NCBI GenBank assembly: GCA_015228695.1
Contig: JADGDA010000189.1
Coordinates: 1 to 5,238 of the forward strand
Source: Alphaproteobacteria bacterium
GTDB lineage: Bacteria > Pseudomonadota > Alphaproteobacteria > Rhodospirillales > Rhodospirillaceae
Reading direction: 5' to 3'
Length of the DNA stretch: 5,238 bases
Shown: positions 1 to 5,238 of the stretch, piece after piece
How the letters are laid out: the number at the start of each line of letters is the position of its first letter
How positions within the stretch are numbered: the first letter of the stretch is position 1
The notes under the pieces: model-generated
What the model was told of the DNA's origin: nothing
The model's database searches: none
What the model saw: only the letters and a program-made list of their open reading frames with translations
Made by a program: the position numbers and the translations under genes

Positions 1-87
1 GCCGAGGCGCTGAAAAAGTATCTCCACGGACGACAACGACACCAACCGCCCTGGCTCACCGCGCATCAGACAGCACCCACAGGTTGA
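1..87 (+). other. Open 3' tail of an unidentified reading frame, cut by the left edge
   Basis: Frame +1 is open from the window edge to a TGA at 85-87, giving 28 residues that begin AEALKKYLHGR and end TAPTG. The first few codons are GC-rich at third positions like real genes here. The later ones (cga, caa, aca, gca, ggt) are not, so the true coding part may end or be disrupted early. An 'ALKKYL..R' run followed by 'PWL' vaguely resembles the region of tyrosine recombinases that leads to the C-terminal catalytic part, but no catalytic residue is visible. The rest of 88-139 shows nothing recognisable. Real coding status is uncertain. Confidence 0.2.
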
Positions 88-139
88 GATGCCAGCCCGA
101 TCGAGCAGGCAATGCGCAGCAAACTGCCGTTTCTAGGAT

Positions 140-152
140 GAAATGCGATTTC
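140..152. promoter_or_regulatory. Compact palindrome GAAAT-GCG-ATTTC upstream of arsR
   Basis: GAAAT at 140-144 and ATTTC at 148-152 are perfect 5-bp arms around GCG. The GAAATG half (140-145) recurs at 189-194, and as its complement CATTTC at 173-178, in the larger inverted repeat next to the arsR start. Sharing a half-site suggests an auxiliary ArsR contact or an upstream promoter element. That is inference; the arms are short and could be chance. Confidence 0.25.
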
Positions 153-165
153 CCTGCCGGCCACC

Positions 166-204
166 TATATTTCATTTCGCCATGCGACGAAATGATGGTA
201 TTCT
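166..204 (+). promoter_or_regulatory. Candidate promoter elements for the ars operon
   Basis: Two -10-like hexamers are visible: TATATT at 166-171 and TATTCT at 199-204. Neither has a good -35 at the right distance. The first would start transcription near 178, inside the candidate operator. The second would start transcription at or next to the arsR ATG (211), giving a leaderless message. That would match the lack of a well-spaced Shine-Dalgarno sequence before arsR. In either case the inverted repeat at 172-195 overlaps the promoter region, consistent with repression by steric block. Confidence 0.35.
172..195. promoter_or_regulatory. Inverted repeat, candidate ArsR operator
   Basis: TCATTTCG at 172-179 is the exact reverse complement of CGAAATGA at 188-195, with an 8-base spacer. 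It lies 15 bases before the arsR start codon, among the candidate promoter elements, where an autoregulating dimeric winged-helix repressor of the ArsR family is expected to bind. Arm length and position fit ArsR/SmtB operators. The sequence itself is not one I can match to a published consensus, so the assignment to this ArsR rests on location and symmetry. Confidence 0.5.
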
Positions 205-210
205 TGGGGC

Positions 211-606
211 ATGCTTGAGACCTATGAGCTTGTCGGCAAGGCCGTCACCGATCCGAGCCGCGTCCGCATCCTGAAGCTTCTGGAAAGCGGTGAGCTGTGC
301 GTCTGCCAGATCACCGCCGTTCTGGGGCTGGCTCCGGCGACCGTGTCCAAACACCTCGCCGCCCTGAAAGCCGCCGGACTGATCCAGCAACGGCGGGACG
401 GCCGCTGGGTGTACTACCGGCTGGCGGAGCGGGCGTTCAACGTCTATGCCGGGCCGTTTCTCGCTCTGCTGGCCCGGATGCTCGACGATGACCCGACGGT
501 GACCGGAGACCGGAGCCGTCTGGTCCAGGTCAACGCGGTTCCGCTGCAAGCCCTGTGCGATCAGGAGCGCGCGGCCCATTCAACCCGGCACGAGGTTCCA
601 TCATGA
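211..606 (+). CDS. arsR: ArsR-family arsenite-responsive transcriptional repressor
   Basis: This 131-residue protein has the ArsR/SmtB winged-helix layout. DPSRVRILKLL at residues 14-24 is followed by the metal-site helix ELCVCQI (28-34), the recognition helix LAPATVSKHLAALKAAG (40-56) and the wing with GRWVYYRL (64-71). In the family, arsenite binds cysteines of the ELCVC motif and the dimer leaves DNA, derepressing the operon. C30 and C32 are present. The third cysteine found in E. coli ArsR (ELCVCDLC) is absent; the only other cysteine is C116 near the C terminus. The start is fixed at 211: a TGA at 193-195 lies just upstream in frame, with no other start codon between. Only a GGGG run directly against the ATG resembles a ribosome site, so leaderless initiation is possible. 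The TGA stop overlaps the arsC ATG (ATGA at 603-606), so the two are probably translationally coupled. Confidence in family is high; metal specificity is inferred from the motif and the neighbours. Confidence 0.95.
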   Translation: MLETYELVGKAVTDPSRVRILKLLESGELCVCQITAVLGLAPATVSKHLAALKAAGLIQQRRDGRWVYYRLAERAFNVYAGPFLALLARMLDDDPTVTGDRSRLVQVNAVPLQALCDQERAAHSTRHEVPS

Positions 607-1064
607 CCGAGACTCCCCGTAACGTTCTCGTCCTGTGCACGGGCAACAGCGCCCGCAGCGTCATGGCCGAGACCCTTCTCAACGACCTGGGCCGGGGCCG
701 CGTCAGGGCGTTCAGCGCCGGCAGCCACCCGACCGGGGCGGTCAATCCCCTGACCATCGAGGTGTTGAGGGAAAAGGGCCATTCCGTCGCCGGCCTGCGC
801 TCCAAGTCCTGGGACGAATTCGCCCTGCCCGACGCGCCGCGGATGGATCTGGTGATCACCGTCTGCGACAACGCCGCCGGGGAGGTCTGCCCGGTCTGGC
901 CGGGTGGCCCGGCCAAGGTGCACATCGGCTTCCCCGACCCTGCCGCCGCCGAGGGAACCCACGACCAGCGTCTGGGCGAGTTCCGCCGCATATACGGGCT
1001 GATCGAGGCGAAAATGCGCAAACTGGTGGAACTGGGCCTCGACCGGGCGGGAGAGGTCCGATGA
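603..1064 (+). CDS. arsC: Arsenate reductase, low-molecular-weight tyrosine phosphatase fold
   Basis: The 153-residue cytoplasmic enzyme reduces arsenate to arsenite for export. The phosphatase-type loop C12-TGNSA-R18-S19 (CX5R) near the N terminus binds arsenate. The general-acid Asp-Pro appears at D112-P113 in FPDPA. C88 (ITVCDNAAG) and C96 (EVCPVWPG) are the expected resolving pair that carries the disulfide to thioredoxin (or a similar donor) in the S. aureus pI258/B. subtilis-type family. Length is normal for that family. An ATG at 603 is chosen over upstream in-frame codons because it directly precedes the conserved NVLVLCTGNSARS strand-loop, has GAGG at 592-595 seven bases upstream, and forms an ATGA overlap with the arsR stop. 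Its own TGA again overlaps the ATG of the permease gene, so the three genes form one transcription unit. It is not the glutaredoxin-dependent E. coli plasmid R773 type. Confidence 0.95.
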   Translation: MTETPRNVLVLCTGNSARSVMAETLLNDLGRGRVRAFSAGSHPTGAVNPLTIEVLREKGHSVAGLRSKSWDEFALPDAPRMDLVITVCDNAAGEVCPVWPGGPAKVHIGFPDPAAAEGTHDQRLGEFRRIYGLIEAKMRKLVELGLDRAGEVR

Positions 1065-2119
1065 CGGCGCAGTGCGAGGTCACGGCCAAGAAAGCCTCGG
1101 GCGCGCCGATGGGGGTGTTCGAGCGGTTCCTTTCCCTTTGGGTCGCCCTGTGCATCGTGGCCGGGGTGGCCCTGGGACTGGCCTTTCCCGCCCTGTTCCA
1201 GACCATCGGACGGATGGAGGCGGCGCGGGTCAATCTGCCGGTGGCGGGGCTGGTCTGGCTGATGATCATCCCCATGCTGCTGAAAATCGACTTCGGCGCC
1301 CTGCACCGGGTCAAGGAGCATTGGCGCGGCATCGGCGTGACCCTGCTCATCAACTGGGCGGTCAAGCCGTTCTCCATGGCCCTGTTGGGGTGGATTTTCG
1401 TGAGCTGGCTCTTCCGGCCCTATCTGCCCGCCGAACAGATCGACGGCTACATCGCCGGGCTGATCCTGCTCGCCGCCGCGCCCTGCACCGCCATGGTGTT
1501 TGTCTGGTCGAACCTGTGCGAGGGCGAGCCCCATTTCACCCTGTCCCAGGTGGCGCTCAACGACGTCATCATGGTGTTCGCCTTCGCCCCCATCGTCGGC
1601 CTGCTGCTGGGGCTGTCGTCGATCACGGTGCCGTGGGACACCCTGCTTCTGTCGGTCGTGCTCTATATCGTGGTCCCGGTCGCGATCGCCCAACTCTGGC
1701 GGCGGATGGCGAAAGAGTCTCTGCCGCGCACCCTGGAGAGTCTCGGTCCGGTTTCGCTGGTCGCGCTTCTCACGACCCTCGTCCTGCTGTTCGGGTTCCA
1801 GGGGGAGCGGATCATCGCGCAGCCGCTGGTCATCCTCATGCTGGCGGTGCCGATCACGATCCAGGTCTACGCCAATTCGGGATTGGCCTATCTGCTCAAC
1901 CGCGCGGTGGGTGAGGCCCATTGCGTGGCCGGGCCGTCGGCTCTGATCGGAGCCAGCAACTTTTTCGAGCTGGCCGTCGCCGCCGCCATCAGCCTATTCG
2001 GCTTCCAGTCGGGGGCCGCCCTGGCCACGGTGGTGGGCGTGCTGATCGAGGTGCCGGTGATGCTCTCGGTGGTCCGCATCGTCAACCGCAGCAAGGGCTG
2101 GTACGACTCCCGTCAGTAG
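1061..2119 (+). CDS. acr3: ACR3-family arsenite efflux permease
   Basis: This 352-residue inner-membrane protein fits the ACR3 (BART superfamily) arsenite exporter, which uses the proton-motive force to expel As(III). About ten hydrophobic segments can be traced, roughly at residues 24-46, 60-76, 92-118, 130-150, 168-186, 192-212, 230-246, 252-272, 295-314 and 318-340. Diagnostic ACR3 signatures include AAAPCTAMVFVWSNL with the essential cysteine (C142), the SALIGASNFFELAVA segment (293-307), and GVLIEVPVML with the conserved glutamate E330. The C-terminal VNRSKGWY is typical of full-length members, so the gene looks intact. The ATG at 1061 overlaps the arsC stop (ATGA 1061-1064) and has GAGAGG at 1051-1056 four bases upstream. 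A much longer open frame runs upstream through arsC, but that part is out-of-frame shadow. The stop TAG (2117-2119) overlaps the end of the convergent gene by 7 bp, leaving no room for a dedicated terminator. It is not the unrelated ArsB permease. Confidence 0.95.
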   Translation: MTAQCEVTAKKASGAPMGVFERFLSLWVALCIVAGVALGLAFPALFQTIGRMEAARVNLPVAGLVWLMIIPMLLKIDFGALHRVKEHWRGIGVTLLINWAVKPFSMALLGWIFVSWLFRPYLPAEQIDGYIAGLILLAAAPCTAMVFVWSNLCEGEPHFTLSQVALNDVIMVFAFAPIVGLLLGLSSITVPWDTLLLSVVLYIVVPVAIAQLWRRMAKESLPRTLESLGPVSLVALLTTLVLLFGFQGERIIAQPLVILMLAVPITIQVYANSGLAYLLNRAVGEAHCVAGPSALIGASNFFELAVAAAISLFGFQSGAALATVVGVLIEVPVMLSVVRIVNRSKGWYDSRQ

Positions 2120-3393
2120 CGCTTCGGCGCCCGTCCGGCGGGTTTGGTGTTGCGGGCGGCGTTTTCCGCGGCGAGAAGCTCTTCGATATAGCGTCCCTGG
2201 AACAGGCTGATGCCCATTTCCTTGCCGAAGTCGATCGCGGTCTGATCGTCGCAGCGGGCCAGGATGATCCGGCTGGGTCCCGCGCTTTTCAGCAGGTCGC
2301 GGAACACGGGGCCCTGATCGGTCTCCATGACGTTGGGAATGTCCGCCTGCCAGAGCAGCTTGATCAGATCGGCCCCCAGCCGCGCCCGGTTGACGAACGG
2401 CAGCGACCGCCGGGTCACCCCGTCCACCAGGACCTTGTACCCGCACTCGTGGGCGAAATCGCGCGCGAACAGATAGGCCGCCAGATCGCCGATGACGTCC
2501 ATTTCCTGCAACTCCAGCACGATGGAATTACGGGCGCCGGCCTTGATGCTGTCGTCGAATTTCAGAAACTCCGGGCTGATGATCGTCGCGACGTTGAGAT
2601 TGACGCTGAAATCGCTGTCGAGGGAACGATCGTCGTTCTTGTGCAGCATCGACAGGACCCGCCGGTCGAGGGTGTCCGTGAGATGCTGGAACAGCCAGCG
2701 GCTGGACAGGATATCGGTGTTCGGCAACACCGTGGCGCGCAACTCGGCGATCGACACGAACAGTTCGACGAACACCGGCTGTGGCGGTGACTTGCCGACG
2801 ATCGCGCAGACCGACTGCCGGCGCACGAGATTGGACAGATCGGCCTGCACCAAGCTCTCTTCCAGCCGGAACAGGACGGCCGGGGTCAGGGGCTCCAGGG
2901 GCTTGGACCGGGCCGAACCCGCCGCCGCGCCCGACTGCTGGAGGGGCTCCGGACTCCGCTTGCTCTCCTCGGCCGCGAGGGCCTGGGCGTCCTTGAGCAA
3001 CAGGGGATATTGCCGTTCCAGGTCGTAGGACAGCGCGAATTCCCCGAATTGACCGTCTTCCGCGTCAAGGAGGAGAGAATCGCTGGAGAACATGAATTGC
3101 AGCTTGACGATGGCCGACTCGACGTCGTCGGCGCTTTCCCCCTTGTAGATGAACATGATGTCGGCGTTGCCGAGGAGGAACATCTGTCCCTGCAACAGCT
3201 TGACCATGGACTCGAAGGTGTTGATCGCGATCTTGAGCCGCTGCGGCTGCCGGTTTTCCCCCGACAGCCGGGACAGGCGGATATGAACGGCCTTGCGTCC
3301 CTTGGTGTACTGCTCCAGACGCTTGACGTAGTCGAGCAGCAGGCTTTCCTGGCTGGGAAGGCTCTGTGGCTGAGGTTCGGGCTTCATTGCCAT
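2113..3393 (-). CDS. Degenerate GGDEF/EAL-like protein (downstream paralog)
   Basis: The 426-residue soluble protein has no signal peptide or membrane segment. Residues about 18-135 resemble an eroded GGDEF domain: AVHIRLSRL, then FLLGNADIMFIY at 72-83 where GGDEF would sit (here GNADI). A Pro/Ala/Ser-rich linker covers about 140-170. Residues about 170-408 resemble an EAL phosphodiesterase: E210 at the EAL position (FVELF), SVNLN with N265, ELQE with E294, D324 in VDGVTRRS (only the second Asp of DDFG), K345 in LIKL, and FQGR with Q399. The EGVE motif is replaced by RCDD (380-383). Loss of an Asp and this Glu makes c-di-GMP hydrolysis unlikely and a binding or scaffold role more likely (inference). 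It lies 30 bp after its paralog and is probably cotranscribed. ATG at 3393 is preferred because GAAGAGG lies 12 bases upstream; an alternative ATG is two codons later. Its stop overlaps acr3 by 7 bp. Confidence 0.85.
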   Translation of the reverse strand: MAMKPEPQPQSLPSQESLLLDYVKRLEQYTKGRKAVHIRLSRLSGENRQPQRLKIAINTFESMVKLLQGQMFLLGNADIMFIYKGESADDVESAIVKLQFMFSSDSLLLDAEDGQFGEFALSYDLERQYPLLLKDAQALAAEESKRSPEPLQQSGAAAGSARSKPLEPLTPAVLFRLEESLVQADLSNLVRRQSVCAIVGKSPPQPVFVELFVSIAELRATVLPNTDILSSRWLFQHLTDTLDRRVLSMLHKNDDRSLDSDFSVNLNVATIISPEFLKFDDSIKAGARNSIVLELQEMDVIGDLAAYLFARDFAHECGYKVLVDGVTRRSLPFVNRARLGADLIKLLWQADIPNVMETDQGPVFRDLLKSAGPSRIILARCDDQTAIDFGKEMGISLFQGRYIEELLAAENAARNTKPAGRAPKRY

Positions 3394-3423
3394 GGGTCTC
3401 GGATGCCTCTTCGGTTCCGGCCG

Positions 3424-4794
3424 TCAGCGGGCGGGGGAACGGATCGCCGACAGGGAGTCGACCTGGGGATGGTTGGTGCATTCGGCCCGCAGGGGACCGG
3501 CGATGGCGGTGCGGCGGTTGATGCACTGGGCCAGGGTACAGGCCTTGCTGTCCTTGCAGGTCGCCATGGCCACCGCCCCCAGCATCGCGTCGACGAAGCG
3601 GCCCTGGAACCACGGAATGCCCAACTGCATCCCCCACTTCACGGCGGCTTCCGAGTCGCAGCGGGAGAGGATGAAACGATCGGCGCCGAGGGCGAGGACC
3701 GCCGCATGGAAATCGTCGGCGATCTTGGCGCGGCGGGGGTCGCCCAGGTCCGGGCTCCAACTGACCTTCACGTAATCGGCCTCGAACAGCGACAGATCGA
3801 TCATCTCGAAGCTCAGGGGCGTCAGGCGATCCATCAGAATCTTGTGCCCCCGCGCCCACAGCATCTCCTTCGCGCGGGCAAACGCGGCAAGATTGCAGAA
3901 GGCGTCCACGGGCTCCAGTTCGACGATGAGCGATTGCTCGGGGGCCAGACTGTCGAGGAACGCCTTGAACCGCCGGTCGGAAATGGAGGACAGGTTCAGA
4001 TTGACGCTGATGATGGGGGGGCGGTGGTGCAGCCTGAGCTGGGTCAGGGCCGCCAGCATCATGAGGTCGAGCTCCCCGGTGAAGTGCAGGAACAGCCAGC
4101 GGTTGGCGAACAGATCGAGCCTCGGCGCGATGGTTTTCTGAATGTCCGCCATGGAGAAGAAGAATTCCTGGAAGACGACCTCGGCCTGGGCGCCCGCGCC
4201 GAACCGCGCGGCGGCCTGCCGCCGCACCATGGGCAGCACCGAGGTCCGTTCCAGGGATGTCAGCACGGCCTCCAGATGCTTGGAGGACATGGGTTCCGGT
4301 TTCTGCGTCCGCGCGGCGACGGTCAGCTTCCGCGCCTCGGCCTGCCGATGCAACTCCTCCGCCGTCCGCATGAACGCGGGAAGTTCGGTTTCCAACTCGT
4401 GCCAGGAGACGAAATGATCGGTCCCGTCGCCCTCGTCCTCCTGGGCCAGGGGGTCCTTGCCGAACAGGGTGCGCAGCTTGAAGATCGAGGATTCGATGTC
4501 CACGGCGGGAACGTCGCGCCCCAGAACCACGATATCGCCGTTGCCGAGCAGGAAGATCTGGCAGCGGTATCCGCTCGCCAGGGGATCGATGACGCGGACG
4601 GCGATGCGCAGGTACGACTCATCCCGGTACTGCGGCAACAGACGGGAAAGGTGGAAATGCATGGCGAAGCGCCCGTCGCGGAGGCGGGCGATCCGCTCCA
4701 GGGTTTCCAGCAGCAGCTTCTCCGGCGTGACGATCCGGCTCACGTCGGCCAGTTCCTGTTGAACCTGGACCCGCTTGGGGGTTGTCGGTTTCAT
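3424..4794 (-). CDS. Degenerate GGDEF/EAL-like protein with four-cysteine C-terminal tail
   Basis: The 456-residue soluble protein is colinear with the gene downstream. Its N-terminal region (about 27-150) has FAMHFHLSRL and IFLLGNGDIVVL, a GGDEF-like strand with GNGDI in place of GGDEF. The EAL-like region (about 170-407) has E210, SVNLN with N265, E292 (VELEP), D322 in MDRLTPLS, K343 in YVKV, RCDS (378-381) in place of EGVE, and FQGR with Q397. Missing the first Asp of DDFG and the EGVE glutamate, it is probably not an active phosphodiesterase. A tail absent from the paralog follows, with C413, C419, C424 and C439 (C-x5-C-x4-C-x14-C, then H442), a possible metal or Fe-S site. Start: ATG at 4792-4794 gives MKP, matching the paralog. 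A TTG directly upstream (4795-4797) is an alternative, seven bases after GAGGG at 4805-4809. It is probably the first gene of a two-gene operon; function is unknown. Confidence 0.85.
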   Translation of the reverse strand: MKPTTPKRVQVQQELADVSRIVTPEKLLLETLERIARLRDGRFAMHFHLSRLLPQYRDESYLRIAVRVIDPLASGYRCQIFLLGNGDIVVLGRDVPAVDIESSIFKLRTLFGKDPLAQEDEGDGTDHFVSWHELETELPAFMRTAEELHRQAEARKLTVAARTQKPEPMSSKHLEAVLTSLERTSVLPMVRRQAAARFGAGAQAEVVFQEFFFSMADIQKTIAPRLDLFANRWLFLHFTGELDLMMLAALTQLRLHHRPPIISVNLNLSSISDRRFKAFLDSLAPEQSLIVELEPVDAFCNLAAFARAKEMLWARGHKILMDRLTPLSFEMIDLSLFEADYVKVSWSPDLGDPRRAKIADDFHAAVLALGADRFILSRCDSEAAVKWGMQLGIPWFQGRFVDAMLGAVAMATCKDSKACTLAQCINRRTAIAGPLRAECTNHPQVDSLSAIRSPAR

Positions 4795-4846
4795 CAATGA
4801 CGCGCCCTCGCCACGGTCGTATCCTCTCCACCTGGAACCGTCCCCG

Positions 4847-4861
4847 ATTCGGACGCCGAAT
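4847..4861. promoter_or_regulatory. Small inverted repeat in the divergent intergenic region
   Basis: ATTCGG at 4847-4852 is exactly complementary to CCGAAT at 4856-4861 around ACG. It lies 53 bases upstream of the start of the minus-strand EAL-like operon and 73 upstream of the metallophosphatase gene. It could be a regulator site or a weak hairpin in the 5' leader of the EAL-like transcript. The arms are only 6 bp, so chance is possible. Confidence 0.25.
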
Positions 4862-4888
4862 ATTTCACTTAGCGCGCCCTTTCGCCAA
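4860..4888 (-). promoter_or_regulatory. Weak candidate promoter for the EAL-like operon
   Basis: On the minus strand TTGGCG (4888-4883) and AAATAT (4865-4860) are separated by 17 bases, the standard sigma-70 spacing. The hexamers match the consensus at only four and three positions. Transcription would begin near 4853, within the small inverted repeat, leaving a leader of about 60 bases. No better candidate was seen. For the plus-strand gene, GATAAA at 4890-4895 is -10-like but lacks a properly spaced -35. Confidence 0.25.
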
Positions 4889-4934
4889 GGATAAACTCAA
4901 GGCCCGAAGCGAGCGCGCCGAGGACTAAGCCTGA

Positions 4935-5238
4935 ATGTGGCATTTCCCGACCGGAAAATCGAGGGGCTTCCCATCGACGCCGAAGGGAACGCGGGTGTAC
5001 GCGGTGGGCGACATCCACGGAGAGGCGGCGTTGCTCGGCGCACTGCTCAAGGCCATCCGGGAGGATGCGGCCACGGGACGCGCGGCGCGCCATGTCCTGA
5101 TCTTTGTGGGCGATTTCGTGGATCGCGGCCCGGCTCCACGGCGGGTGGTCGATCTGGTGCTCGGAGCGGAGAAAACGGTGGGCTTTCCCACCGTGGCCCT
5201 GATGGGCAATCACGAATGGATGATGCTGGAGTTCCTGG
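4935..5238 (+). CDS. Calcineurin-like metallophosphatase, N-terminal part (truncated by window edge)
   Basis: The visible 101 residues carry the first three metal-binding blocks of the PPP/calcineurin-like superfamily in order: VYAVGDIHGE (D26, H28), FVGDFVDRGP (D60, D63, R64) and ALMGNHEWM (N92, H93, E94). These coordinate a dinuclear metal centre and the phosphate in the family. GDIHG, GD-VDRG and GNHE together favour the serine/threonine-phosphatase-like or ApaH-like bacterial branch; the substrate cannot be told from this part. The start is fixed by an in-frame TGA immediately before the ATG (4932-4934). GAGGA at 4920-4924, ten bases upstream, serves as ribosome site. No signal peptide is seen, so it is probably cytoplasmic. 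It is transcribed divergently from the EAL-like pair and may share its control region, but nothing shows a functional link. The gene continues beyond 5238. Confidence 0.9.
   Translation, partial: MWHFPTGKSRGFPSTPKGTRVYAVGDIHGEAALLGALLKAIREDAATGRAARHVLIFVGDFVDRGPAPRRVVDLVLGAEKTVGFPTVALMGNHEWMMLEFL

Noticed and set aside
555..602. A 16-residue N-terminal extension of ArsC starting at 555
   Set aside because: It would lie inside arsR, and the conserved fold begins right after the ATG at 603, which has a good GAGG at 592-595.
635..1060. Upstream extension of the acr3 reading frame through arsC
   Set aside because: The extension is out of frame with arsC and low-complexity. The ATG at 1061 has a ribosome site and an ATGA overlap, and yields a protein of normal ACR3 length.
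530..1921. 463-codon open frame on the minus strand
   Set aside because: It lies antisense to arsC and acr3, with low-complexity Arg/Gln/Asp/His composition and no motif. The plus strand encodes unmistakable ArsC and ACR3.
2130..2142. Terminator-like hairpin CCCG-TCCGG-CGGG followed by TTT
   Set aside because: The four-base stem is short, the T-run is only three bases, and it lies inside the coding part of the convergent gene; not convincing as a terminator.
1921..2790. 289-codon plus-strand open frame across the acr3 end and the EAL-like gene
   Set aside because: It is out of frame with acr3, antisense to the EAL-like gene and without motifs; a shadow frame.
3010..4800. 596-codon open frame on the plus strand
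   Set aside because: It is antisense to both EAL-like genes, rich in Gln/Gly/Asp/Arg runs typical of a GC-rich shadow frame, and has no recognisable motif. The minus-strand frames show family motifs and paralogy.
1..5238. CRISPR array, tRNA/rRNA genes, intact insertion sequence
   Set aside because: No regularly spaced repeats, cloverleaf-like segments, rRNA-like stretches or transposase motifs were seen on reading both strands.

Overview
The window comes from a GC-rich bacterium. Reading frames use mostly G or C at third positions, and the long open frames antisense to real genes are what such codon use produces. Gene content (an arsR-arsC-acr3 operon, divergent EAL-family proteins, a PPP-like metallophosphatase) fits an alphaproteobacterium, possibly Rhodospirillales. 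That placement is inference from general style; no marker gene is present.

Layout. Positions 1-210 are a gene-poor, less GC-rich leader. It holds a short open tail of an unidentified gene (ending at 87) and symmetric GAAATG/CATTTC elements just before arsR. Positions 211-2119 (+) are a compact arsenic-resistance operon: an ArsR-family repressor, a low-molecular-weight-phosphatase-type arsenate reductase and an ACR3 arsenite efflux permease. Both junctions are ATGA overlaps. Positions 2113-4794 (-) hold two tandem paralogous genes 30 bp apart. Each encodes an N-terminal region resembling an eroded GGDEF domain and a C-terminal region resembling an eroded EAL domain. The downstream gene converges on acr3 and overlaps it by 7 bp. 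Positions 4795-4934 are a divergent intergenic region with a small inverted repeat and weak promoter candidates. Position 4935 to the right edge (+) is the N-terminal part of a metallophosphatase, cut by the window end.

How the genes work together. The arsenic operon is self-contained: arsenite releases ArsR from its operator, ArsC reduces arsenate to arsenite, and ACR3 exports arsenite. The two EAL-like proteins have lost several residues needed for c-di-GMP hydrolysis but share a conserved architecture and an unusual Arg-Cys-Asp signature. They are therefore more likely ligand- or protein-binding regulators than enzymes; this is inference. Only the upstream paralog has a four-cysteine C-terminal tail. 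This pair is the least familiar part of the window. No RNA gene, CRISPR array, intact insertion sequence or convincing terminator was seen.
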